Under the pieces are notes generated by a model that was given only the letters and a program-made list of their open reading frames with translations, did not search any database and was not told the DNA's origin. A stretch of DNA of 64,000 bases, taken from assembly GCA_963740605.1 (NCBI GenBank), contig CAVUFC010000028.1:1-64000 (forward strand). The letters run 5' to 3'. The number at the start of each line of letters is the position of its first letter. Positions within the stretch are counted from its first letter, which is position 1. Of the stretch, positions 33,156 to 42,443 are shown in pieces. This DNA comes from DASSUW01 sp963740605 (lineage in GTDB: Bacteria > Actinomycetota > Thermoleophilia > Solirubrobacterales > Solirubrobacteraceae). A program made the position numbers and the translations under genes.

Positions 33156-33195
33156 AGCGGGTACAGGCGGGCAAGGTACCTAGGGAGGAGTCGAG

Positions 33196-34860
33196 ATGTA
33201 CAAGCAGGTCCTGGACCCCGTGGGGGACTCGCTCTTCGCGAGCGCGATTTTCGCGGCGCTGCCGCTCATCACCCTGTTCATCCTGCTCGGCGGTCTGAAG
33301 TGGAAAGCGCACTGGGCCGCCCTTGCGTCCCTCGCAATGGCGTTGATCGTCGCGATCGTCGTCTACTCGATGCCTGCAGGCCAGGCGCTCGACGCAGCGG
33401 TGCTCGGCGCCTGCTTCGGCCTGTTCCCGATCATGTGGATCGTCTGGAACGCGATCTGGATCTACAACATGACCGACCTCACGGGCCACTTCGCGGTGCT
33501 CAGGCGGTCCTTCGGCTCCGTCTCCGGCGACCAGCGCATCCAGGCGGTGATCATCGCCTTCTCGTTCGGCGCGCTGATCGAGGCGCTGGCAGGCTTCGGC
33601 GCGCCGGTGGCGATCACGGCCGCCATGCTCGTCGCGATCGGGTTCAAGCCGATGCAGGCCGCGGCCGTCGCGCTCGTCGCCAACACCGCGCCGGTCGCGT
33701 TCGGCGCCATCGCGACACCGATCATCACGCTCTCAGAGGTCAGCTCGCTGCCCAAGGATGACCTCGGCGCCATGGTCGGCCGCCAGACGCCGTTCCTGGC
33801 CCTGCTCGTGCCGCTGATCCTGATCGCCATGGTCGACGGCCGACGCGGCATTCGCCAGACCTGGCCGGCCGCCATCGTCGGCGGCGGTGCATTCGCCCTC
33901 GGCCAGTTCGCATGCTCGAACTACTTCTCGGTCGAGATCACGGACATCGTCGCGTCGCTGCTGTCGGCCGGCGCGATCGTCGCGCTGCTGCGCGTCTGGC
34001 AGCCCGCTGAGCCGCTCCGCGGCGAGCCGCGCTTCAGCCGCCCCGCGATCGCCGGGGCCGCGATGGCCGACGCAACCCACGAAGCCGAGGTACGGCGTCG
34101 CAGCGACGACGGCCATGACAGCCGCCGCGACGTGATGCTCGCTTACGCGCCGTACGTGATCATCGTCGTCGTCCTCTCGCTCGCCCAGTGGGGCCCGATC
34201 AAGGACGCGCTTGACAGCCTGACCAAGCAGATCGACTGGCCGGGACTGAATGTCCTCAACGCCAAGGGCGAGGAGCCTGGACCGGCGATCTTCAAGTTCA
34301 ACTGGGCGCTGTCGCCCGGCACGCTGCTGCTGATCTCCGGCTTCCTGACGATGATCGTGCTCCGCGTCTCCCCCGGCCGTGCGCTGCGCGCCTACGGGAG
34401 CATGCTCAACCAGCTCAAGTGGGCGACGCTAACCGTGGCGACCGTACTCGCGCTCGCTTACGTCATGAACTTCTCGGCGCAGACGCTGACGCTCGGACAG
34501 TGGATCGCGGGCGCCGGCGGCGTCGTGGCGTTCCTGTCGGCGATCATCGGCTGGCTCGGCGTGGCCGTGACCGGCTCGGACACCTCGTCGAACTCCCTGT
34601 TCGGCGCGTTGCAGGTGCAGGCGGCCCAAGAGGCGGGCCTGAACTCCACGCTGCTGGCCGCCGCGAACTCCTCGGGCGGCGTGCTCGGCAAGATGGTCTC
34701 GCCGCAGAACCTCGCGATCGGCGCGGCCGCCGTCGGGTTGGCGGGGCAGGAGGGCGAGCTCTTCCGGACGGTTCTGAAGTGGAGTCTGATCCTGCTTCTC
34801 ATCATGTGCGTGATCGTTCTGCTGCAATCCACAGCGATCCTCTCGTGGATGGTCGTCTAG
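33196..34860 (+). CDS. lctP: L-lactate permease family transporter (LctP/GlcA)
   Basis: A 554-residue permease with about 13 membrane segments. Family blocks: LFPIMWIVWNAIWIYNMTD, IEALAGFGAPVAITAAMLVA, NTAPVAFGAIATPIITLSEV, VAFLSAIIGWLGVAVTGSDTSSN and GGVLGKMVSPQNLAIGAAAV. E. coli LldP and GlcA are close homologues, taking both L-lactate and glycolate; with glycolate oxidase genes downstream and lactate genes upstream, either or both may be carried here. A strong AGGGAGGAG lies before ATG 33196. It overlaps glcD by 16 bases. Confidence 0.94.
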   Translation: MYKQVLDPVGDSLFASAIFAALPLITLFILLGGLKWKAHWAALASLAMALIVAIVVYSMPAGQALDAAVLGACFGLFPIMWIVWNAIWIYNMTDLTGHFAVLRRSFGSVSGDQRIQAVIIAFSFGALIEALAGFGAPVAITAAMLVAIGFKPMQAAAVALVANTAPVAFGAIATPIITLSEVSSLPKDDLGAMVGRQTPFLALLVPLILIAMVDGRRGIRQTWPAAIVGGGAFALGQFACSNYFSVEITDIVASLLSAGAIVALLRVWQPAEPLRGEPRFSRPAIAGAAMADATHEAEVRRRSDDGHDSRRDVMLAYAPYVIIVVVLSLAQWGPIKDALDSLTKQIDWPGLNVLNAKGEEPGPAIFKFNWALSPGTLLLISGFLTMIVLRVSPGRALRAYGSMLNQLKWATLTVATVLALAYVMNFSAQTLTLGQWIAGAGGVVAFLSAIIGWLGVAVTGSDTSSNSLFGALQVQAAQEAGLNSTLLAAANSSGGVLGKMVSPQNLAIGAAAVGLAGQEGELFRTVLKWSLILLLIMCVIVLLQSTAILSWMVV

Positions 34861-36368
34861 CCGCAGCCCCCGAAGGTCCCACCATCGCTCCGGACGCGCC
34901 GGAGGCGAAGGCCTCCGAGCGCGACCTGCGCGAGCTCGTGGGAGAGCTCCGCGCGATCTGCGGCGACGAGTGGACCTACACGCAGGAGCATCAGCTCCGC
35001 ACGTACGAGTCGGACGGCCTGCTGCAGTACCACGCGATCCCGGCGGCGGCGGTGCTCCCGAGCACCGCCGAGCAGGTCCGCGATGTCGTGCGGGCCTGCG
35101 CGCGCGCCCGGGTGCCGTGGGTGGCCCGCGGCTCCGGCTCGGGCCTGTCCGGGGGCGCGCTGCCGATCGAGGACGGCGTGCTGATCGTGCTGTCGCGGAT
35201 GAAGCGCATCCTCGACATCGACCTCGAGAACCACCGCATCTGCGTCGAGCCGGGCGTGACGAACCTGAATGTGTCGGCGGCGGTCAAGCCGGGCTTCTTC
35301 TATCCGCCTGACCCGTCGAGCCAGATCGTCTGCTCGATCGGCGGCAACGTGGCCGAGAACTCGGGCGGCGCGCACTGCTTCAAGTACGGGTTCACGACCA
35401 ACTACGTGACCGGGCTGGAGCTCGTGTTCCCGGACGGCGAGATGGTGCAGGTCGGCGGCTACGAGCTCGATCCGCCGGGCTACGACCTGCTCGGCGCGTT
35501 CGTCGGCTCCGAGGGCACGCTCGGCGTCGCCACGAAGGTGTGGCTGAAGATCGTCCCCGTGCCTGAGTCGGTCCGCACGCTGGTCGCGTTCTTCGACCAC
35601 ACGCGCCAAGCGGGCGAGGCGGTGTCGGAGATCGTGCAGGGCGGCGTCGTCCCGGGCGCGATCGAGATGATGGACGCGCTGTCGATCGAGGCGTCGGAGA
35701 AGAGCGCCAAGGCGGGCTTCCCGATGCGCGGCGCCGCGCTCCTGGTGGAACTCGACGGGTCCGAGAGCGAGTGCAACGCGCGGTTCGAAGAGGTCACCGC
35801 GATCTGCGAGCGCAACGGGTCCGACGACGTGCGCGTGGCCCGCGACGAAGAGGAGCGCCAGCGGTTCTGGCGCGCCCGCAAGGCCGCGTTCGCGGCGATG
35901 GGCCGGATCGCGCCCAACTACTTCGTGCAGGACGGCGTGATCCCGCGCACCAAGCTCCCGGAGGTGCTCGAGAAGATCGACGAGCTCGGCCGCGAGTACG
36001 GGCTCGGCGTCGCCAACGTGTTCCACGCCGGAGACGGCAACCTGCACCCGCTCGTCTGTTACGACGGCGCGGTCGAGGGCGAGGCGGCGCGTGCCGAAGA
36101 GCTCTCCGGCCGCATCCTCGACGTCTGCCTGGAGGCGGGCGGCTCGATCACCGGCGAGCACGGCGTGGGGGTCGACAAGAAGAAGCACATGCCGAAGATG
36201 TTCGGCGAGGCGGATCTCGACGCGTTCCAGCGCCTGCGCTGCGCGTTCGACCCCGCCGGCCTCGCGAATCCCGGCAAGGTGATGCCCACGCCGCGCCTGT
36301 GTGGCGAGGTGCCGGGGCCGTACCGCCAGCATCCGCTCGAAGCGGCGGGCCTGGCGGAGCGCTTCTGA
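34845..36368 (+). CDS. glcD: Glycolate oxidase FAD subunit GlcD
   Basis: A 507-residue FAD-linked oxidase. The PCMH FAD domain is clear (VPWVARGSGSGLSGGALPIE, SIGGNVAENSGGAHCFKYGF, FVGSEGTLGVATKVWLKI), and the C-terminal domain ends in NVFHAGDGNLHPLVCYD, GGSITGEHGVGVDKKKHM and FDPAGLANPGKVMPTPRLC. It oxidises glycolate (or D-lactate) to glyoxylate. GTG 34845, overlapping the permease gene, is chosen because ATG starts lie too far inside; the 5' region is a low-conservation leader. Confidence 0.93.
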   Translation: MDGRLAAAPEGPTIAPDAPEAKASERDLRELVGELRAICGDEWTYTQEHQLRTYESDGLLQYHAIPAAAVLPSTAEQVRDVVRACARARVPWVARGSGSGLSGGALPIEDGVLIVLSRMKRILDIDLENHRICVEPGVTNLNVSAAVKPGFFYPPDPSSQIVCSIGGNVAENSGGAHCFKYGFTTNYVTGLELVFPDGEMVQVGGYELDPPGYDLLGAFVGSEGTLGVATKVWLKIVPVPESVRTLVAFFDHTRQAGEAVSEIVQGGVVPGAIEMMDALSIEASEKSAKAGFPMRGAALLVELDGSESECNARFEEVTAICERNGSDDVRVARDEEERQRFWRARKAAFAAMGRIAPNYFVQDGVIPRTKLPEVLEKIDELGREYGLGVANVFHAGDGNLHPLVCYDGAVEGEAARAEELSGRILDVCLEAGGSITGEHGVGVDKKKHMPKMFGEADLDAFQRLRCAFDPAGLANPGKVMPTPRLCGEVPGPYRQHPLEAAGLAERF

Positions 36369-37426
36369 TGACCGCCGAGGAAGCCGCCGCGGAGATCCGC
36401 GAGCTCGAGGCGGTGCGCCCGCGCGGTGGCGGCACGAAGCTCGGCTGGAGTCCGAGGACCGCCGCCGTGGACTTCGACACCCGCCGCTTCAATCGGATCC
36501 TCGAGCACAACGAGGGCGACTTCACGGCGATCCTCGAGGCCGGCGTCCCGCTCACGGAAGCGCAGGCTACGTTCGCCGCGGCTGGCCAGATGCTCGCAAT
36601 CGACCCGCCGCTGGGCGCGGGGGACGCGGCCACGATCGGCGGCGTGATGGCGACCAACGACACCGGCCCGCTCCGCCATCGCTACGGCGGCATGCGCGAC
36701 CTCGTGGTCGGCGTGACGGTCGTGCTGTCCGACGGCACGGTGGCGCAGTCGGGCGGCAAGGTGATCAAGAACGTCGCCGGATACGACCTCGCGAAGCTGT
36801 TCACCGGCTCGTTCGGGACGCTGGGGCTGATCGTCAAGGTCGCGGTGCGACTGCATCCCGCGCCCACGCGGACGGCCACGCTGACCGCGCGCGGCAGCGA
36901 CCCGGCGACCCTCGCAGCCGCCGCCCGCCATCTCGCCACGCTGCCGCTCGAGGCGGACTGCCTGGATGTCTCGTGGGAGAGCGGCGAGGGCAGGCTCGAT
37001 GTCCGCTTCGGCGGTCCGACCGCATCCGAGCGCGCGCACGCGGCGGCGAAGCACGTCGAGATGCCGACCGAGGTCGAGGACGACGACCGGGACATCTGGG
37101 CCCGCCAGCGCGGGCGGCAGCGGTCGGACGTGGTCGTGAAGGTCTCCGGCCGGCCGACCGACCTCGAGACCGTGATCGCCACCGCCGGCGGCGCCACGGT
37201 GGTCTCGCGCGCCGCACTCGGCATCTCGTACGTGTCCGGCGTCGACGTCGCCGCACTCCGCGACGCGCTCGCGCCGCGCGCGTGCACGGTGCTCGACGGC
37301 GCCGACCGCGTCGACGACCCGTGGCCGGCCGTTGATCCCGGCGCGCTCGCCGTGATGGAGCGCATCAAGGCGCGTTTTGATCCGGCACGGACGTTCAGGC
37401 CGGGCGCTTTCGTGGGAGGACTGTGA
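36368..37426 (+). CDS. glcE: Glycolate oxidase subunit GlcE
   Basis: A 352-residue second FAD-binding subunit, a shorter relative of GlcD: VRPRGGGTKLGWSP, AGQMLAIDPPLGAGDAATIG, GGVMATNDTGPLRHRYGGMR, GGKVIKNVAGYDLAKLFTGS and FGTLGLIVKVAVRLHP are diagnostic. Its ATG shares one base with the glcD stop (TGATG). It forms the glycolate oxidase complex with GlcD and GlcF. Confidence 0.93.
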   Translation: MTAEEAAAEIRELEAVRPRGGGTKLGWSPRTAAVDFDTRRFNRILEHNEGDFTAILEAGVPLTEAQATFAAAGQMLAIDPPLGAGDAATIGGVMATNDTGPLRHRYGGMRDLVVGVTVVLSDGTVAQSGGKVIKNVAGYDLAKLFTGSFGTLGLIVKVAVRLHPAPTRTATLTARGSDPATLAAAARHLATLPLEADCLDVSWESGEGRLDVRFGGPTASERAHAAAKHVEMPTEVEDDDRDIWARQRGRQRSDVVVKVSGRPTDLETVIATAGGATVVSRAALGISYVSGVDVAALRDALAPRACTVLDGADRVDDPWPAVDPGALAVMERIKARFDPARTFRPGAFVGGL

Positions 37427-37428
37427 GC

Positions 37429-38652
37429 ATGGCGACGAGTGCCTGGGACGACACGCGCCCGCCCGAGCTCGATCTGATCAAGGACTGCGTGCACTGCGGC
37501 TTCTGTTTGCCGACGTGCCCGAGCTATGCGGTGTTCGAGGACGAGGCGGACTCTCCGCGGGGGCGGATCGTGTTGCTGCGCATCGGCCATGAGGAGGGCA
37601 GCGAGGTCTCGGCCGAGATGACCACCCACCTGGATCGGTGTCTCGGCTGCATGGCGTGTGTGACGGCGTGTCCGTCGGGCGTCCAGTACGACCGGTTGAT
37701 CGAGCGGGCGCGTCCGCAGGTCGAGCGCCACGGCGTGCGAACCCGCCGCGAGCGGCTGTTGCGCGACGGCATCTTCGCGCTGTTCACCCACCCCGGCCGG
37801 CTGCGCGCCGCGGTGCCGTTCATGGCGCTGCAGCAGAAGCTCAAGCTGCCGGTGCCGTTCGCGAACCTGGCGCCGAAGGTGCCGCTGCGGCAGGCGTTCC
37901 GGCAGCTGCCGGAGGTGACACCCGCCGTCGGCGAGCGCCGCGGCCGGATCGCGCTGATGCAGGGCTGCGTGCAGCGCGTGTTCTTCGGCGACGTCAACGC
38001 CGCCACCGTGCGCGTGCTCGCCGCCGAGGGCTGGGAGGTGCACGCGCCGCGCAAGCCGCGCTGCTGCGGCGCCCTGCAGCTCCACACCGGCGTCGAAGAC
38101 TCCGCGCGCGAGCTGGCGCGCGAGACGATCGCGGCGTACGAGGGCTTCGACCACGTGGTCGTCAACGTCGCCGGCTGCGGCTCGGCGATGAAGGAGTACG
38201 GCTACCTGTTCGAGGGCGAGGAGCGGGCGGAGGCGTTCTCGGCCAAGGTGCTCGACGTCCACGAGCTGCTGGCCGAAGGGGAGCCGCGCGCCAAGCGCAA
38301 TGCGCTCCCGCTGAAGGTCGCCTACCACGACGCCTGCCACCTCGCGCACGCCCAGGGAGTGCGAGACGAGCCGCGCGCGCTGCTGCGCGGGATCCCCGAT
38401 CTCGAGCTGGTCGAGCCCGCCGAGTGGGAGCTCTGCTGCGGCTCGGCGGGCATCTACAACCTCGTGCAAGGCGAAGCCGCCGCCAAGCTCGGCCGGCGCA
38501 AGGCCGCGAATCTCGTCGCCACAGGCGCGGAGGCGATCGCCGCCGCCAACCCGGGCTGCGCGATCCAGATCGCCGCGCACTCCGAACGCGCGATGCCGAT
38601 CTACCACCCCATGACATTGCTGGACCACTCGATCCGAGGGAGCCGACCGTGA
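37429..38652 (+). CDS. glcF: Glycolate oxidase iron-sulfur subunit GlcF
   Basis: A 407-residue protein with two 4Fe-4S motifs (CVHCGFCLPTCPSY and CLGCMACVTACPSGVQYD) and two CCG domains (RKPRCCGALQLHTG, VVNVAGCGSAMKEYG, YHDACHLAHAQGV, WELCCGSAGIYNL). It passes electrons from GlcDE to the quinone pool. ATG 37429 is chosen for its GGGAGGA eight bases upstream; GTG 37423, overlapping the glcE stop, is the alternative. The stop overlaps aceB by 4 bases. Confidence 0.94.
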   Translation: MATSAWDDTRPPELDLIKDCVHCGFCLPTCPSYAVFEDEADSPRGRIVLLRIGHEEGSEVSAEMTTHLDRCLGCMACVTACPSGVQYDRLIERARPQVERHGVRTRRERLLRDGIFALFTHPGRLRAAVPFMALQQKLKLPVPFANLAPKVPLRQAFRQLPEVTPAVGERRGRIALMQGCVQRVFFGDVNAATVRVLAAEGWEVHAPRKPRCCGALQLHTGVEDSARELARETIAAYEGFDHVVVNVAGCGSAMKEYGYLFEGEERAEAFSAKVLDVHELLAEGEPRAKRNALPLKVAYHDACHLAHAQGVRDEPRALLRGIPDLELVEPAEWELCCGSAGIYNLVQGEAAAKLGRRKAANLVATGAEAIAAANPGCAIQIAAHSERAMPIYHPMTLLDHSIRGSRP

Positions 38653-40196
38653 CGCTGGACATCGCCCCGACCACCGACGACCGCCTCGCGGAGATCCTCT
38701 CCGACGACGCGCTGTCGTTCGTCAGCGATCTCCACAACCGGTTCGGCGCGACCCGCAGCCAGCTTCTGCAGGCCCGAGCTGAGCGCGGCGCTCCTTCGGG
38801 ATTCCTGGAGGAGACGCGCGAGGTCCGCGAGGACACGTCGTGGTCGGTCCGCCCGCCGCGCTCGGACTACGAGGACCGGCGCGTCGAGATCACCGGCCCG
38901 ACCGACCGCAAGCTGGTCGTCAACGCGCTCAACTCGGGGGCCAAGGGCTTCATGGCCGACTTCGAGGACGCGAACTCGCCGACCTGGCAGAACCAGGTCG
39001 AGGGCCACGTGAACCTGATCGACGCGATCGACGGCACGATCACCTACGACGCCTCGGACGGCAAGCACTACGAGCTCAACGACCAGATCGCCACGCTGCT
39101 GGTGCGCCCGCGCGGCTGGCACCTGCCGGAGAAGCACCTCAAGATCGACGGCGAGCCGATCGCCGGCGCCCTGGTGGACTTCGGCCTGCACGCGTTCCAC
39201 AACGCCCGGCGGGTGCACGACAAGCAACTTGGCCTGTACCTGTACCTGCCCAAGATGGAGCACCACCTCGAGGCGAGGTTGTGGAGCGACATCTTCAAGT
39301 TCACCGAGCACGAGCTCGGCGTGCCGACGGGAACGATCCGCGCCACCGTGCTGATCGAGACGCTCCCGGCGGCGTTCCAGATGGAGGAGATCCTCTACGA
39401 GCTGCGCGACCACTCGTACGGGCTCAACGCCGGCCGCTGGGACTACATCTTCTCGATGATCAAGTGCTTCCGGGACGACCCGAACTTCATCCTGCCCGAC
39501 CGCAACGACGTCAAGATGACGGTTCCGTTCATGAGGGCGTACACCGAGCTGCTGGTCAAGACCTGCCACGGGCGCGGCGCGTTCGCGATGGGCGGGATGG
39601 CGGCACTGATCCCGTCGCGCAAGGACGCCGAGGCGAACGAGCGGGCGATCCAGGCCGTGCGCGAGGACAAGAAGCGCGAGGCCGAGGCCGGATTCGACGG
39701 CACCTGGGTCGCGCACCCGGACGTCGTCGACGTCGCCAAGGAGCAGTTCGACTCCGTGCTCGGCGAAAAGCCCAACCAGATCGACCGCCAGCGGCCGGAG
39801 GTCGACGTCTCGCCCGAGCAGCTGCTCGACGCAGCCTCGACGCCCGGCGAGATCACCGAGGAGGGCCTGCGCAGCGACGTCAACGTCGGCTTCCAGTACA
39901 TCTCCTTCTGGCTAGGCGGCCGCGGCGCGGCGGGCATCAACAACCTGATGGAGGACGCCGCCACCGCCGAGATCTCCCGCTCGCAGATCTGGCAATGGAT
40001 CCACCACGGCAAGTTCACCCGCGGCCACGTCCGCGAGGTGCTCGACCAGGAGATGGCGCGGATCCGCGACGAGGTCGGCGACGACGTCTGGGAGAAGGGC
40101 CGCCCCGAGGAGACCCGCGAGGTGTTCGAAAGCGTCGCGCTCGGCGACGACTTCCCCGAGTTCCTCACGCTCCCCGCGTACGAGTACCTGGACTAA
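38649..40196 (+). CDS. aceB: Malate synthase A
   Basis: A 515-residue malate synthase joining glyoxylate and acetyl-CoA. Diagnostic stretches: GFMADFEDANSPTWQNQVEG, GLYLYLPKMEHHLEARLW, IRATVLIETLPAAFQMEEIL, NAGRWDYIFSMIKCFRDDPN, AFAMGGMAALIPSRKD, GFDGTWVAHPDVVDVA and GINNLMEDAATAEISRSQIW. Length fits the A type, not the 720-residue G type. The GTG start overlaps the glcF stop (GTGA), so glyoxylate made by GlcDEF is used by the next gene of the same transcript. Confidence 0.97.
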   Translation: MTLDIAPTTDDRLAEILSDDALSFVSDLHNRFGATRSQLLQARAERGAPSGFLEETREVREDTSWSVRPPRSDYEDRRVEITGPTDRKLVVNALNSGAKGFMADFEDANSPTWQNQVEGHVNLIDAIDGTITYDASDGKHYELNDQIATLLVRPRGWHLPEKHLKIDGEPIAGALVDFGLHAFHNARRVHDKQLGLYLYLPKMEHHLEARLWSDIFKFTEHELGVPTGTIRATVLIETLPAAFQMEEILYELRDHSYGLNAGRWDYIFSMIKCFRDDPNFILPDRNDVKMTVPFMRAYTELLVKTCHGRGAFAMGGMAALIPSRKDAEANERAIQAVREDKKREAEAGFDGTWVAHPDVVDVAKEQFDSVLGEKPNQIDRQRPEVDVSPEQLLDAASTPGEITEEGLRSDVNVGFQYISFWLGGRGAAGINNLMEDAATAEISRSQIWQWIHHGKFTRGHVREVLDQEMARIRDEVGDDVWEKGRPEETREVFESVALGDDFPEFLTLPAYEYLD

Positions 40197-40264
40197 TTCC
40201 TCGGGTGGGGGCCGCGAAACCCTAGCGTTGCGGGTAGGGGCCGGTGGCGGCCACCATGGCGGCC

Positions 40265-41098
40265 ATGTCCTCCACCGCAACCCTCCCCCTGGACCCGCTC
40301 AAGACGAAGCATCGCGCCATGTGGGCGTCCGGCGACTATCCCTCGATGGTCGAGACCTTCCTGCTCCCGCTCGGCCCGCACCTGGTCGACGCGGCTGAGA
40401 TCACCGCCGGCACGCGCGTCCTCGACGTCGCCGCCGGCACCGGGAACGCCTCGGTCGTAGCTGCTCAGCGCGGCGCCGACGTCGTCGCCAGCGACCTCGT
40501 CCCCGATCTGCTCGAGGCCGGCCGGCGCCGTGCCGAGGCGGCCGGCGTGAACGTGAACTGGGTCCAGGCCGATGCCGAGGCGCTGCCGTTCGACGACGCG
40601 TCGTTCGAGGTCGTGATGTCGAGCATCGGCGTGATGTTCGCGCCGCACCATCAGGTGGCCGCCGACGAGATCTTCCGCGTCTGCCGCCCGGGCGGCAGGA
40701 TCGCCCTGCTGAGCTGGACGCCCGACGGCATGCTCGGCTCGCTGTTCCGGATGATGGGCCAGTTCGCCCCGCCGGCTCCGGCCGGCGCGGAGCCCCCGCC
40801 GCTCTGGGGCAGCGAGGAGCACCTGCGCGGCCTGTTCGGTGATCGCCTGCAGGTCACGCGCCAGTACCGCGACGTGCTGCAGGTCACCGCGTTCGAGCGC
40901 GCGACCGACTACGGCGAGCACTTCAAGGCCCGCTACGGCCCGACGATGGCGATCCGCGCGAACGCCGAGAAGAACGGGCTCACGGACGAGTTCGACGCCG
41001 CATTCGACGCACTCTGCGCCGAGTGGAACCGCGGCACCGACGACCAGGCGCGCTTCGAGATGCAGTACCTGGTGACCGTCGGGACCGTCGTCGGCTAG
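40265..41098 (+). CDS. Class I SAM-dependent methyltransferase (UbiE/COQ5-like)
   Basis: A 277-residue methyltransferase. Motif I is TRVLDVAAGTGNASVVAAQ; then VVASDLVPDLLEAGRRRAEA, ADAEALPFDDASFEVVMSSI and the post-motif EIFRVCRPGGRIALLSWTPD. The substrate is unknown; relatives methylate quinone precursors or sterol-like lipids. ATG 40265 is preferred, but ATG 40256 and GTG 40244 are also in frame. Its TAG overlaps that of the opposing gene as CTAG. Confidence 0.82.
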   Translation: MSSTATLPLDPLKTKHRAMWASGDYPSMVETFLLPLGPHLVDAAEITAGTRVLDVAAGTGNASVVAAQRGADVVASDLVPDLLEAGRRRAEAAGVNVNWVQADAEALPFDDASFEVVMSSIGVMFAPHHQVAADEIFRVCRPGGRIALLSWTPDGMLGSLFRMMGQFAPPAPAGAEPPPLWGSEEHLRGLFGDRLQVTRQYRDVLQVTAFERATDYGEHFKARYGPTMAIRANAEKNGLTDEFDAAFDALCAEWNRGTDDQARFEMQYLVTVGTVVG

Positions 41099-42024
41099 AA
41101 ATCACCGCCGCCGAAGTCCCCGCCCGCGCCGAAGTCTCCGCCGCCGAAGTCGCCACCGCCGTCTCCCGGCCCGTTGTCCCAGAAGCCGCCGAGCGCTTCG
41201 CCGATGAACAGCCCCGGGAGGAGACCGGGGCCGAAGAAGCCGCCCATGAACGGCGCGTACATCGGCCCGGCGCTGTAATACGGCATCGACTGGCCGCCGA
41301 CGGTGACCTCCCGGGTCTCCGGAAGCAACCCGCGTTCGACGCGCTGGGCGTCGGCCTCGCAGGCGGGGACTTCGCGCGGTGCGCCGCCGGGCGGCGTCCA
41401 CTCGACGTCGCGGGTGGACGGGCCGTGGCGTGGGTCGAAGAAGCACGGTGGGCGGCGCTCAGGCGGCTCGCGGCCATCGAGGCGGGCGCGGGACGACTCC
41501 ATCGCCCAGCGGCCCTCCTCGAGCGCCTCGCCGACCGGGGCCAGGTCGCCCGGGGCGCGCGACTGCTCCCACGCCGTGTTGGCGCGGTCGTAGGCGTTGA
41601 CGGCACGCTCGTAGTCCTCGCGCACCGGCTCGGCGAGGCCCGGTATCTGCACATCGAGATCGAGCGCGCGGATGTCGTCGCCGAGCGCGACGAGGTCGTC
41701 GCGGGCGTTCTCCTTGACCTCGGCGAACGCGGCGGCGTCGCGCTCGCGCCGCCGGCGACGGCTGAGCAGCAGCGCGCCGCCGCCGACCGCGGCTGCCCCG
41801 ATCAGGATCAGCGCGCCGAAGTCGGGTCCGCCTCCCCCGCCGCCGGAGTCGCCGATCGTCGCCATCCGATCGAGCCAGTCCTGGATCACGATCTGCGGGC
41901 CGTTCGGGTCGAGGTAGACGGTGTCGTTCTGCAGCGCGTCGATCGCGTCGTCGACCGGGCTCTGCGCGAGCGCCGCCGGCGAGCACATCAACAGCGCCGC
42001 GAGGCTGATCAGGAGGGCGCGCAC
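41095..42024 (-). CDS. Exported membrane protein with Gly/Asp/Phe-repeat tail
   Basis: A 309-residue protein. A signal peptide (VRALLISLAALLMCSPAALA) is followed by a short extracytoplasmic part, a six-glycine run, one membrane segment (GALILIGAAAVGGGALLL) with a strongly basic stop-transfer, and a long acidic helical region (residues about 95-175). The end is low complexity: MGGFFGPGLLPGLFIGEALG leads to four GGDF repeats. The layout recalls TPM-domain and YgcG-like proteins, though no TPM domain is clear. The GTG start overlaps the SRPBCC gene by 16 bases. Confidence 0.72.
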   Translation of the reverse strand: MRALLISLAALLMCSPAALAQSPVDDAIDALQNDTVYLDPNGPQIVIQDWLDRMATIGDSGGGGGGPDFGALILIGAAAVGGGALLLSRRRRRERDAAAFAEVKENARDDLVALGDDIRALDLDVQIPGLAEPVREDYERAVNAYDRANTAWEQSRAPGDLAPVGEALEEGRWAMESSRARLDGREPPERRPPCFFDPRHGPSTRDVEWTPPGGAPREVPACEADAQRVERGLLPETREVTVGGQSMPYYSAGPMYAPFMGGFFGPGLLPGLFIGEALGGFWDNGPGDGGGDFGGGDFGAGGDFGGGDF

Positions 42025-42443
42025 AGCTTGCGCAGTCGCTCGAGATCTTCCGTGAGCTTCTGCTCCAGCCGTGGCTGGATGATCGGAACGAGCATCCGCG
42101 CGGTCAGGCCGCTGGGCTTGGCGTCGACCGACTGTGTGAGCCGCGTCCCGCCGCCCGTGGCCGTGAGCGCGTACGCGTTGACGACCTCGATCCCGTTCGT
42201 CGAGAAGACCGTCTCGGCCCCGTTCGGCGGGTCATACGACGTGATCTCCAGCTCGACGTCGATCCGCCGGCCGCTGATCTCGAGCACCTGGCGCACGTGC
42301 GAGCCCCGGCCGAGCGTCCCGTCGACCTGTGAGTAGCTCTCGAGGTTGCCCGTCCACTGCGGCACCTTGTCCTCTTCGAGCAGCCACGGGAAGACCTCCG
42401 CGGGCGGCAGCGGGATCTCGACGCTGTACGAGAAGCTAGCCAC
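42009..42443 (-). CDS. SRPBCC (polyketide cyclase-like) family protein
   Basis: A 144-residue protein from GTG 42443 with the START/SRPBCC layout: SFSYSVEIPLPPAEVFPWLL, DKVPQWTGNLESYSQVDGTL, then GTRLTQSVDAKPSGLTARML and a long C-terminal helix (RLEQKLTEDLERLRKLC). The fold forms a hydrophobic pocket for lipid-like ligands; its ligand is unknown. It overlaps the cysE remnant by 8 bases and the exported protein by 16. Confidence 0.8.
   Translation of the reverse strand: MASFSYSVEIPLPPAEVFPWLLEEDKVPQWTGNLESYSQVDGTLGRGSHVRQVLEISGRRIDVELEITSYDPPNGAETVFSTNGIEVVNAYALTATGGGTRLTQSVDAKPSGLTARMLVPIIQPRLEQKLTEDLERLRKLCAPS

Noticed and set aside
36368..37426. GlcE considered as a truncated duplicate of GlcD.
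   Set aside because: Glycolate oxidase normally has a shorter GlcE with exactly these motifs, so it is an intact subunit.
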